Shown here: in pieces, positions 55,461 through 64,000 of the stretch | Layout: each line of letters starts with the position of its first letter | How positions within the stretch are numbered: position 1 is the first letter of the stretch | Source of the DNA: Amoebophrya sp. A120 | Taxonomy: Eukaryota; Sar; Dinophyceae; Syndiniales; Amoebophryaceae | Assembly (NCBI GenBank): GCA_905178155.1 | Contig: CAJINV010000005.1 | Span: 7,494,989 to 7,558,988, forward strand | Direction: 5' to 3' | DNA: 64,000 bases | Position numbers and translations under genes: made by a program | Notes under the pieces: generated by a model | What the model was told of the DNA's origin: nothing | Databases searched by the model: none | Seen by the model: only the letters and a program-made list of their open reading frames with translations

Positions 55461-55639
55461 ATGAAAGTGGTGCACAACGAACTCGCTTTCTCCTCCAGTT
55501 TGTCATGCAAAGAAACACATCCAAGTCCGACCTTTTTCTCGTGGTGCTGCGTCTGCGGGTTTTTCTGTGTTTCAAGGTCAGAGCACAAACTCGGATAGCA
55601 CTCTCGTGCCCTGGCCTGCAGAAGTGTGCTCCTAAGATT

Positions 55640-56316
55640 TCTTGATATCGAACTCAAATCCGAGAATTCCTCAGATGCGAGCTCACATCCGAGAACTCCT
55701 CACATGTGAGCGCACATCCAAGAGTTAGAAGGTCAGAAGAACTGCGCAGCATAATCTTACGCGACAGGCTTACAGCAGTGCGCTCTTTGGATTTGTGTGT
55801 TGCGCCTCCAATTGCCTCACTTGGAGTCGCGGTTCAAACTTTCACACGCAGAGCGCGGCGATTCGCAAGTTTAGCCGAATGCGTAGGGATTCCTGAAACT
55901 TGTGGATTCCTGAAGTCGAAATCCTGGGAACTCATTTCTGTAAGTCCGTTGCGTAGGATTTGCACTCAGGTGGGGATTACCGATCGAAATGCAGATCCTA
56001 CGCAACCTACTTACAGAAATGAGTTCCCAGGATCCCACATCCGAGAATTCTCGGACGTAAGTCCACATCCGAGAAATTTTCGAACGTGGACTGACATTCG
56101 AGAATTCCTCGGATTGCAGCTCACATCCGAGAACTTCGCGGATGTGAGCCGCAAGAGAACTTTCGCGCGCAAAGTGCCGAACTTTGGCGCCCTGCTCGTG
56201 AAAGTTCGATCCGCGTGTCCAAGTGGGGTGATTGCAGAAAAAACCCGGAAATCCTGGGAACTCATTTCTGTAAGTCCGTTGCGTAGGATTTGCACTCAGG
56301 TAGGATTTGCACTCAG
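55640..56316. repeat. Complex direct and inverted repeat cluster
   Basis: A block of about 50 bp (CTGGGAACTCATTTCTGTAA, GTCCGTTGCGTAGGATTTGC) occurs directly at 55922-55972 and 56254-56303 and inverted at 55989-56032. Between them CACATCCGAGAA occurs many times with partners such as TCTCGGATGTG. No gene is supported here. Confidence 0.75.
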
Positions 56317-56317
56317 G

Positions 56318-56356
56318 GACGGAAGACGCAGCATCTTCGTTGAGCTTCTGTGCTTC
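56318..56356. repeat. 39-bp junction repeat, copy 4
   Basis: GACGGAAGACGCAGCATCTT then CGTTGAGCTTCTGTGCTTC, at the right edge of the repeat cluster. Confidence 0.72.
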
Positions 56357-56670
56357 CCAAGGCACAACTACTTTTGTGCAAGAATGATGGGGAACATGCC
56401 GCCAAGTTTTCGCCGAAGTTTTCAGCAGAAGTCCTTTTCCCAATGATCGTTTCATCACAAGACCTTCTTTATTGATGTTTGCAACAGCGAAATAGAAACT
56501 CAAACAAGACACGTGATATACCTATACCAAGGACCCCTGTATTATCTACTGTACCTGTAATCTTTTCAGTTTGTTTTCCTCGTATTTCAGTCGAACCCAA
56601 AAACCCGTCCAAAATGTCGAACGGCGACAACGGTTCTAAACAGGCCAAAGCTCTGGAAAAGGAGCGCAAG

Positions 56671-56817
56671 GTATCCCTTGTGAAATCGCGATTAGCAGCT
56701 TCAATTTGTAATGCAATGATGCGTATGATAGCAAGCTATCAGACATCATTTGATTACGCATTACAAGTTGGAACAGCTGGCAAGGATGATTTTACGTAGC
56801 ATGCAAGGCCATCGAAA
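56671..56817 (+). mobile_element. Copy-specific introner-like intron
   Basis: GTATCCCTTGTG...GTAGCATGCAAG, flanked by GCAAG on both sides. The main copy reads GAGCGCAAGGCCATC without interruption, so removal is exact. Inverted ends are weak, but the interior carries TTTGTAATGC/GCATTACAA like other introners. GT-AG borders are possible. Confidence 0.75.
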
Positions 56818-56943
56818 AGATCATGAACGAGTCCGACGACATGTTCTGTGGGTTCGTCAAGCTGCAAATCCTGGACCAAGACGCCTACCCGCGGCAGATC
56901 AAGGGTGCAGATATCGGCGGGGTTGTGCATGTGGAGAAGAAGG

Positions 56944-57213
56944 TATGAGAGTGCCTAAGAACTCCTACTCCACCTCATCTACAGAGGGGTAAAGATGCTG
57001 CTCAGCAACACAACCAACAGCAGAAATGACGCTTTTGCATGACAAATCTTAATCCGTGCATGTGCCGTAGTATCGAGTTTTGAATGTAGTTCTTGGCGCT
57101 TGTCATGCAAGGTAGTGCTCCGAGGCGGTATATTGTTATTGAGGTTCACGATCACGTTGTGTTTTTGCATCATTACAAACGAAGGCAAGAGGGAGTTCTT
57201 GCGCCCTCTCATA
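56944..57213. mobile_element. Introner, family J
   Basis: Starts TATGAGAGTGCCTAAGAACT; ends CTTGCGCCCTCTCATA. Exact target GAAGG. Orthologous position to 46071. Confidence 0.86.
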
Positions 57214-57332
57214 GAAGGAAGGCGGCAAAGTCTTCCTGAAGGCAACCTTTTCGGCGAATCCGCTGTTTTACCTGGAGCTGCAACGTGACAACAACATGTT
57301 TCTCGCCGGCGAAATGTGGTACGGAGACGCGA

Positions 57333-57653
57333 TATTGAGAGGAAAAATCCCTCCTCCCCATATTGAAAAGGTATGTTTCCGAGAATTTGCGTTGCTGATT
57401 TGTGACCACAAAGCAGGTTTGTCTCGCAAGAAGACAATCGCAGAGGCATTCCCCCAATTGTGAAGCGATCTCGCATGCTGTTGGTCCTAGAGGGTAGCCG
57501 TTTGCAATGCTGAACAACTAGACCTGAGCGCTCCCACCCAGGCTGCGGATCTGGCAGGAGTGTCGTACTGCAAGACAAGTCGGATTTGTGTACAGAAATC
57601 AGCATCAGAAATTTTTATTTTGATATGGGGAGGAGGGATTTTTCATTTTGATA
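57333..57653. mobile_element. Introner, family K
   Basis: Starts TATTGAGAGGAAAAATCCCT; ends GGATTTTTCATTTTGATA. Exact target CGCGA. Same position as 46448. Confidence 0.86.
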
Positions 57654-57675
57654 CGCGAAGCGCGGGCGGGGGGGG

Positions 57676-57714
57676 GACGAAAGACGCAGCATCTTCGTTG
57701 AACTTCTGTTCTTC
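57676..57714. repeat. 39-bp junction repeat, copy 5
   Basis: GACGAAAGACGCAGCATCTT then CGTTGAACTTCTGTTCTTC, preceded by a G run, exactly where homology to the 176-aa gene ends. Confidence 0.75.
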
Positions 57715-58420
57715 CCCGACGAGTTATAATTTCGCGACCTCCTCATCTTCTTCCTCTTCGCCTGGCGGGTATTTTGATCCGGGAGGCTGTGGTGGGCGCA
57801 GGTCTACGGACTTCTGCCGGTCCTTCATCGAAGTAGACCGGGACGGGCGGGAGCGACAAAAACGAGGACAATCCCTGCCGCCGTGTGGTGCTATCGGTCA
57901 GCTGTTTGCTTCTGGTAGTCGTCGTGTACTAGCCGGAGGTACTGTGGGAAACAACAACTACGAATCTGCCGTTCTTGCATCAGCGGGAGACAGTTCAGTT
58001 GCAGAGGCATCTTCAAAAAGCGGTGATAGTTGTAGCAGTCCGTGGGGCCAACGCCGCCGAAACCGGTTTGTCGCAGTGACACCGGCAGCGGCATCTTCGG
58101 CACGAAATGCGACCGACTCTGCTGCCAGAAAGAGCGTCTGCAACTACGTGGGAGCTGCCTCTGCAGCCAGTAGACAGCACAGCCGTGATATGGAGATCGA
58201 CGAATGCCCAGCAATAAAGCCGGAGGGCCAGTCCGCTTCGGAAGGTGCAGTACGACATGATGAAACTACGAGCGCACCGGCCAAAAGAACTTCATCTCCC
58301 TCCTGTTTTCTATCCGGTGTAAAGTGTCATCTACACAGACCACCTGGCGCAGGGAACGAGGACTTTGTCATGCGTGATAGAAATCATGCGTTTCACTCCG
58401 TAGTAGACATGTGCGCATGA
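57715..58420 (+). other. Ser/Gly/Arg-rich open frame, possible upstream exon
   Basis: Open to TGA at 58418-58420 with biased composition (SSSSSSSPGGYFDPGG, RDGRERQKRGQSLPP, ASSKSGDSCSSPWGQRRRNR). No ATG near its start. It may be a 5' exon of the gene at 58531 or a decayed gene end. No domain. Confidence 0.35.
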
Positions 58421-58530
58421 CAGGTTGAGTTGGTCGTCGTCGTAAAGGCTTTCTTTACACATGTTGATAGTTTCACTACATCCTCCAGGCGACGCCAGCG
58501 GGGATCGGCGGTGGTGGATCACCAGCTGCA

Positions 58531-60277
58531 ATGGTTGCAGCTCAACATCATATGAAGCGATCTCGTTCGGCGGGAAGGTCGACTTCATCTGCAGGTTCCG
58601 AAAACAAAAACTTCTCTGCGGCCGCACAACTTCTAGTTGGCGTTGGATCTGCTCAAGTAGAACCGGGAGCAGGAGAAGTGGATGAAAGTAGAACCCTACC
58701 GCGAGAAGAAAAGTACATTTCGCCAGAAAAAGTTCTCACACCGGGTTTGCAACCTCCGTGGCTGATGACTTCTTCCAGGAGCCCGGTAGATGAGCAGATG
58801 GAGAACTGTTTTAATAAAGGCGGCGAATCTAGTACTGATGCGCAGGAGATTCTTGCGCAGGATGTCGATAAGCCGCGGTCTTCAGGATCACAGGACTCGG
58901 TGGACGACTGCTCACGATTCTCACAGCCTGGTGATGCTCGTACTCCGAGCGAGCACGAGATGGGGACTACGGGGAGTCGTAGTCGACCACACGCAGAAGA
59001 TGCTGCTAACAGGGCAAAAAGCAGGGAAAAGATGAAGACAACCTCCAGTGGCCTCACAACTCGCAATCCAATTTCCCCCGTTCTCCGCGACGAGGATTAC
59101 ACACCGCAAGACACGCCGACCCCGCCGGTTGCGCAGTGGCCGCCGGGGCCAGCACGGGCAAATGATGGCTCGAGAAGCAACTCTCCTGAGAATGGTGGTC
59201 GTGGTACGCAAGGAAACCCCGACCCGATGGGCTCCTCGCCCAGAACAGGTACAAGAGCCTCGTCTTCGCCTTCCGCCGCCGATCGAAATAGGGACCAACG
59301 TGGCACCAGCTACGGCCGACGCGGACACAATGGCAGCTCAAGTTCTACATCGACTACAGCTGTTCCGTGTTCACCGGTCGAGCCACAAATTGGCCCGCAC
59401 TACAACCAGGAGGACACAAGTACTTCTAGCCCTCGTCAAGAACAACAGCCACAGCCACACGGCAACCTGCGGCGGCCGCAAGAGGAGCGGCTTCTGACTG
59501 CAACTACCGGTGGCATCAACGCTCCCGCTTCTAGTGGTGGCCCACCGGCCGGGAAACATGAACTCGACCAAATCACCTGCATCCTCTCGGCGCACCGAAG
59601 CCGGCGCCGCCAGGCGTTGTTGAGCCGAACAGTCGCCGGGCAGCATCGGATTTTGCTGGAGCAGCGCGCTGCCACTGCTACGGGGGCCTCTTCATCTACA
59701 GCAGGAAAAAGGAAAAATGGGAACAATCGTCCTCCAACAGCTCCTTCTACGGGCGGAATAAACGCAAGTGGCGGAAGGGCCACAAGTGCATGGGACCACG
59801 CGGCCCAGGAGTCGTGGCTGAGCTCACTATCAAATGCAAATATGTCTGGGTCTGGACGAATGCGGAAGTTTGTCATGCAGGTTTTGCGTGACCCAGAAGG
59901 TCTGGTATGTAAGTCCTAGCATGACACGTCTTGTTGAGATGAATGTGTCTCAATGCCTAATCCGCATGACAAACTCCTTCTTTTGGTGCCAAGTTTTGGG
60001 CGGCGTTTGCTGTTCATGCATGACAGATCTTTGTGTTGTGTGAAATGTGCATCACAAGTTGATGCACCATCCTTTCAGACCCGGACATATTTGCAATGCA
60101 TACTCAGCCCCGTCGGACGAAACACAGCCCGTACGGAACTCTTCGGGCCGGAGAAATACAAATAGCAGAAGGGTCGCTGGCCGAGAGAACGTCGGACCAG
60201 ATGGCGCCACCAGACAGCGCCGGCGGGACCGACTGTATCAATGCGTGTCCAGTCTGCTCGGGGGCGGGTGTCGGTGA
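58531..60277 (+). CDS. 488-aa Ser/Pro/Arg-rich, probably disordered protein
   Basis: Exons 58531-59827 and 60108-60277 total 1467 nt, exactly 489 codons, ending TGA. The protein opens MVAAQHHMKRSRSAGRSTSS, stays rich in Ser, Pro, Gly, Thr and charged residues for 350 residues, then has one short Arg-rich helical part (LSAHRSRRRQALLSRTVAGQ) and ends with a basic tail and LYQCVSSLLGGGCR. I recognise no domain. A nuclear or RNA-binding role would suit the basic low-complexity make-up, but that is inference. The open frame of more than 1.2 kb and one in-frame introner argue that it is real. Confidence 0.6.
59828..60102. mobile_element. Introner, family A
   Basis: Starts TATCAAATGCAAATATGTCT; ends ATATTTGCAATGCATA. 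Target CTCAC/CTCAG. Excision joins LeuSerSer to AlaProSer. Confidence 0.86.
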
Positions 60278-61412
60278 AGGAATGAATTAGTAGAATCAGT
60301 AACTTCTACTTCAACTTCTGCATCTGGTATAACACGAACGACGTCGTTACAACGGCTCCTGCAGGAAGACAAAGTGCTGGTGAAAGGCACCATTTTTGCA
60401 ATTCAATTTTGCCATTTTTTGAGAAACCAGTTAGAATGCCCTTTTACGTGTCGTGTTTTTGCTGGAGCAAGAGGATACACTTTCTGTCAAAACCTGAAGA
60501 TTCTGATTTTCTGCAACATGCATTTTTTTGTGGAGCTCCGATTAAGTAGTTTTTTGACGCGAGACCAAGATGTTAGCGACCCTGTGCACCGTTCTTGCCG
60601 TGGAAGCGGTCAAGTATTGACGAATGCACATGGTAGCCGTAGCGGGCCTCGTGCAGCCTTCTTTTTTCTGCGAAACAAATTTACATCTATACTATGCATC
60701 TGTAGATGATTTGCAGCATTACAATATTCTTTCCTTTCCTTATCTTTTGTTCCCTTTCCCATTTTTGAGATTACAGTAGGTATTTCCGGTTGTTGGGTTC
60801 AATCTTTATTTCTTCGAGAATACATGAGTACAAGCTGTAGTGTCAGATAAGAGGGGACGACGGTTGTGGATTTCTCTTTTTTCATCTTCTCCACCCTGTC
60901 CCGCAATCGAACCCACAAGCTAACTCACGGTCCGTGACGACGCTGTGCTGATACTGCATTCTGAGCTCGGACGATCTTGTCTTCTTTCAATGTGTTCGAG
61001 ATCCTCAACGTCAAGGATCTCGGTTTTCTAAATTTAGGGCGTTGAAAAAGCACCAATTGCTTCTTCCAGTACATAGCATGCATGGACTATCGGATTGTTT
61101 TTTCGGATTGTTTTTAGTGTGTAGAGTCATTGTTGTTTTTTACGCAACTGTATCTATCGGAGATCCTGATGACCCGAGCTAATAAATCATCTTTGTAACT
61201 AAGCTGAAGCCTCGCAGACGCAGTAGCGGCGCGGGTGCGCCATTTTCTTGTTGACACCCGGGTGCCGTACAATGCAATAAATGTCCCAGTTTTTGGGTCC
61301 GCAACTCGTACTTCCCACCTTTTGAACTTCACGTTCGCGGGTGGATCATCGAGTTCGAATAACATATCATTCAAGAAAGGGAAAAATAACCCAAAACAAA
61401 AGTAGTTACACC
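60278..61412. other. Intergenic region
   Basis: Short conflicting open frames only (60374-60709 plus, 61114-61374 minus). The last 75 bp are duplicated upstream of the dehydrogenase fragment at 53970. Confidence 0.45.
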
Positions 61413-64000
61413 ATGAGCCGTCCCCGTGTGCTGTACGTCTTTCTGCAAACCGACCCGGAGAACAGTTTTCACCCTGCTATCAAGCAGTTGTGCGAGCAAA
61501 CGCAAGAAAACGCCGCGGTGGAATTTCTCATCAAGCTTCGTCCGAAACTTATCAAAATGAAAAATCCCCCCTCCCCATATTGAGACGGAAACTTCTGTTG
61601 CTGAATTTGTGTACACAAATCAGCCCTGTCTTGCAGTGAGGCACTACAGGCAAAGCCCCAGCCTGCGTATGGGTGTTTTGTTGTAGGCTCTTGGCATAGG
61701 AGAGGCCTGCCATGTAGGTGAAACAGCATTACAAATCGCCTCCATAAGGCGGCGGATTCTTTGGCTTTGCCTTCTTGCAAGACAGATGTGATTTGTGACC
61801 TCAAATCCGCAACACAAATTTTTGCAAGCATACCTTTTCGATATGGGGAGGGGGGATTTTTCCTCTCAATAAAATTGCCCGAAGACCTGCCGTTCTGCGA
61901 AAAATGCGAAATTTTGATGATTTCACCCTTCACCGGCGGAAGCAATGGTGTATGCATCGCAAAAAAAGCGTACTAGTACAAACTGCATGGCAAATTTGCT
62001 CAGCATGAAAAATGGACTTTGTCATGGTGGTTCACCCTGGGTGGTAGATTTGTCATGCCTATCTGCAATTCGTCACAAACTTTTGCAATGCATATGCCGC
62101 GTTGCTGGCGAACTGTCTGTCGAACCTGAAAAAGTTGAAGTGGATTCACTCCCTCTCCGCAGGAGTGGACATGATCGTCCCGACGCTGCAGCAACACTAC
62201 CTCGGCGGCATGATGAGCACATCAGCAGGGTCCACTTCATCTTCTACCGGCGCCGCAGAACAGCTGAAAATGCCACCTTTGACGAACGCGAAGCACGTAT
62301 GGGAGTGTCAGGATCGAAATCAACAAAATCGAAGTGATTTGTGATGCATAAAACCGATACCACTGGGAGCCTCAGTTTCCAAGCGGCGCATGACAAACTT
62401 CGATAGCACGAAAAGCCAGTCTGTCAGGCTGTTTGGGCAAAGAGGACTGCTCCTATCGTGCTGCTCCAGCAGCACATCGCCCTCCTCTAAACAGGCTTGG
62501 AATCGGTCTCATTTGCCTGCTCCCCAACACAGGCCTTACTTACCCTACATTTTATGCATTACAAGTTTTTCGATTTGGTCGATTTCAAACCTGACGCTTC
62601 CATAGCACGCCTTCTCCTACTCGCTCGCGGAGTACGCTTTGTTTGCGATCCTGTTTTTCACGAAGCAGGCACGGCGGCTGCTCGAGTATGCAATGCAAAA
62701 GTATCGTACGTAGTAGAAATTGCATTACAAATTCCCCCAGCATTACAAATTCAATTTGTAATGCTGATTTACCTTGAGAATTGGATTTGTAATGCATAAA
62801 TTCAATTACTACGAGTACGATACTTTTGCACAGGATATCGAGAACCAAAGGACGAAGACCTGGGACCGGTTCCAAATGAACTGGCTTGCGGGGGGCAGTG
62901 CGATAGCAGGGACGAATAGTGGCAGCGCGAATCTTAAATCGCAACCCGCACTGGGGAAAAAACTCGGATTCATCGGGTTCGGCAGCATTGGGAAGGCGTG
63001 CTACGATATCGTACGAAAAAAGTGTTTCACTGTAAGGATTTTGCAAGGTTTGCGTCACAAGTGTGTTTTACATCACAGAGAAACTTTGCCATGCGAGATT
63101 CCTAAGGGAAAACACAGGCAAAAATCCATTGTCTTGCATGTGCAGCAAGACAAATACTTACATTTTCTGCATTACAAGTTTACACTGAAACAGTTTTTTC
63201 TTGCGATATACGATTTGCTTGTCGGCAGCAAGAGGAGAACGCAGCTCGCCACGCCCGGTGGCCCGGCCGGCACCGGCGGCATATCGTGTGCAAAAGTATC
63301 GTACTCGTACAAATGCAACTCTTGCATTACAAATCTTGTTTGCAAGGCAAATCTGCATATACAAATTTCATATTCTCATGCTGAGGAAATTTGTAATGCA
63401 TTTATACGAGTACGATACTTTTGCACTTCATACGGCATTCCCTGGAGCCAAGTGCTCGTACACCGAAGAACCCGGGACAGTGCGACTGCAGGGAGTGACG
63501 GCGGGGGAATTGCGACTGCCGGTGCACTATCAAATGCAACTATGTCTGGGTCGTCTGGAAGCGTGGAAAGTTGTCATGCAGGTTTTCCATGACCCATGAG
63601 GTCTGGAATGCGGGACCTAGCATGACACAGTCTGCGAGGTCTCTGCCATGCCTGTCCTGCATGAGAAACTCCCTCCTAACTTTGTCGAAAGTGGACGGCT
63701 TTTGGCACTCATGCAACACAGATTTTAGCATTATTCGGATTTAGCATGACAAGTTCCAGACCCAGACACTTTTGCAATCCATATGCACAATCCGCGATCA
63801 CGTTTCAAGAGGACTTTTCAACCAGTGAGGAACAGTTGGTTGAGACCCACCCAGACTACCTGCTCGGCGAGTACGCCAGCAAAGAAGATGTTTTCGCGAA
63901 ATCGGACGTGATCATATGCACGTTGCCGGGCACGGCGGAGACGCACCATTTCTGCGACATGGCGTCCGTTTCTTTGATTCCGGATGGGGCGGTACTTACT
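61413..64000 (+). CDS. D-2-hydroxyacid dehydrogenase (glyoxylate/hydroxypyruvate reductase type), 3' end outside window
   Basis: NAD(P)-dependent oxidoreductase that interconverts 2-oxo acids and D-2-hydroxy acids in the cytosol or an organelle. Exons: 61413-61549, 61877-61950, 62100-62297, 62610-62685, 62843-63006, 63214-63281, 63438-63537 and 63789 onward. Residues 1-120 form the substrate domain with LKWIHSLSAGVDMIVP, the family's SAGVD block. Then AFSYSLAEYALFAILFFTKQ fits the hinge helix. GKKLGFIGFGSIGKACYD is the GxGxxG dinucleotide loop. SDVIICTLPGTAETHHF and DMASVSLIPDGA fit the later strand and the segment before the catalytic Arg. The catalytic Arg, Glu and His lie past the window end or are not yet reached. 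A donor-like GT follows GlyAla at 63992. No transit peptide is obvious. Insertions of Gly/Thr-rich sequence occur after two introner sites. Confidence 0.87.
61550..61871. mobile_element. Introner, family K (absent from the paralogue)
   Basis: Starts TATCAAAATGAAAAATCCCC; ends ATTTTTCCTCTCAATA. Target AAACT/AAATT. The fragment at 54053 reads straight through as AAACTGCCGGAAGAC. Confidence 0.88.
61951..62094. mobile_element. Introner, family B (absent from the paralogue)
   Basis: Starts TATGCATCGCAAAAAAAGCG; ends ACTTTTGCAATGCATA. Target TGGTG/TGCCG. The paralogue has AATGGTGCGTTGCTGG, matching the predicted splice product base for base. Confidence 0.9.
62298..62604. mobile_element. Introner, family E
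   Basis: Starts TATGGGAGTGTCAGGATCGA; ends CCTGACGCTTCCATA. Exact target GCACG. Joins AlaLysHis to AlaPheSer. Confidence 0.87.
62686..62837. mobile_element. Introner, family B
   Basis: Starts TATGCAATGCAAAAGTATCG; ends ACTTTTGCACAGGATA. Exact target TCGAG. Joins LeuLeuGlu to AsnGlnArg. Confidence 0.87.
63007..63208. mobile_element. Introner, family C
   Basis: Starts TATCGTACGAAAAAAGTGTT; ends AGTTTTTTCTTGCGATA. Exact target TACGA. Joins CysTyrAsp to LeuLeuVal. Confidence 0.87.
63282..63432. mobile_element. Introner, family B
   Basis: Starts TATCGTGTGCAAAAGTATCG; ends ACTTTTGCACTTCATA. Exact target CGGCA. Joins ThrGlyGly to IleProTrp. Confidence 0.86.
63538..63783. mobile_element. Introner, family A
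   Basis: Starts TATCAAATGCAACTATGTCT; ends CACTTTTGCAATCCATA. Exact target TGCAC. Joins AlaGlyAla to GlnSerAla. Confidence 0.86.

Larger units (their letters stand above)
56614..57665 (+). pseudogene. 5' duplicate of the 176-aa gene, with one extra intron
   Basis: Starts MSNGDNGSKQAKALEKERK and follows the main copy through the introners at 46071 and 46448, then stops being homologous at the codons after GlyAspAlaLysArgGly, where a G run and junction repeat copy 5 follow. It has an intron at 56671-56817 that the main copy lacks. The upstream 170 bp are also duplicated (45718 vs 56440). Without the 3' exons it is a pseudogene unless joined to downstream exons. Confidence 0.75.

Noticed and set aside
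1226-63731. Many short ORFs ending in VQKYRTRINA, CKSIVLVVI, NAKMSGSG or similar
   Set aside because: They are translations through family A and B introner arms, recurring wherever these elements sit, and are removed by splicing.
1-64000. Bacterial or organellar origin
   Set aside because: No operons or ribosome-binding sites, many introns, a spliced-leader sequence and telomere-type repeats all point to a eukaryotic nucleus.

Overview
This window looks like nuclear DNA of a dinoflagellate-lineage protist. An exact copy of the dinoflagellate spliced-leader core (CGTAGCCATTTTGGCTCAAG) lies at 27187-27206, every confident gene is on the + strand, and there are TTTAGGG-type telomere repeats at 14725-14753. 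Genes are cut many times by short terminal-inverted-repeat elements that must leave the mRNA for a reading frame to exist. These match what is known as introner elements, described for the parasitic dinoflagellate Amoebophrya and some other dinoflagellates. The genus is an inference; no database search was possible.

Layout. 0.6-3.3 kb: a 472-aa protein with a targeting-like N terminus (6 exons). 3.8-9.7 kb: an M3-family zinc peptidase (HELGH) with both introners and GT-AG introns, one of which holds a 966-bp TIR transposon. 10.2-11.3 kb: a 257-aa CoA-binding-domain protein. 13.0-21.4 kb: a 985-aa protein of unknown function with 14 introners, one swollen by a 2.3-kb insert that begins with telomere repeats and carries the 3' end of a Lys/Ala/Pro-rich protein gene. 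21.8-22.5 kb: a small 85-aa gene or further exons of the same gene. 22.5-29.2 kb: gene-poor, AT-richer DNA with dispersed repeats and a spliced-leader-to-poly(A) retrocopy. 29.3-37.4 kb: a 1196-aa coiled-coil protein with a possible C1q/TNF-like C-terminal domain (18 introners and one GT-AG intron). 39.3-43.8 kb: a small gene, then a GC-rich, introner-free island with three unrecognised ORFs. 45.9-50.7 kb: a 176-aa protein whose gene includes a 1-nt exon between two introners and an introner carrying a 2.35-kb GC-rich foldback satellite. 52.6-57.7 kb: a scrambled block of partial duplicates of two neighbouring genes, with a 39-bp repeat at the junctions. 58.5-60.3 kb: a 488-aa disordered Ser-rich protein. 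61.4-64.0 kb: a D-2-hydroxyacid dehydrogenase running off the window end.

The main signal is the introner system. I place about 70 copies, falling into about ten recurrent families plus singletons, with unrelated terminal arms. Nearly all start TAT (or TA) and end ATA, are flanked by a duplicated 5-bp target site, and are removed leaving one copy of that site. Summing exon lengths by this rule gives an exact multiple of three for every gene with defined start and stop (473, 258, 986, 86, 1197, 177 and 489 codons). Partial paralogues inside the window supply natural empty sites that show the same joins. The families share a recurring internal motif, TTTGTNATGC and its complement. Some introners have themselves been invaded, chimerised or truncated. 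The window therefore shows the origin, spread and decay of an intron-making mobile system.
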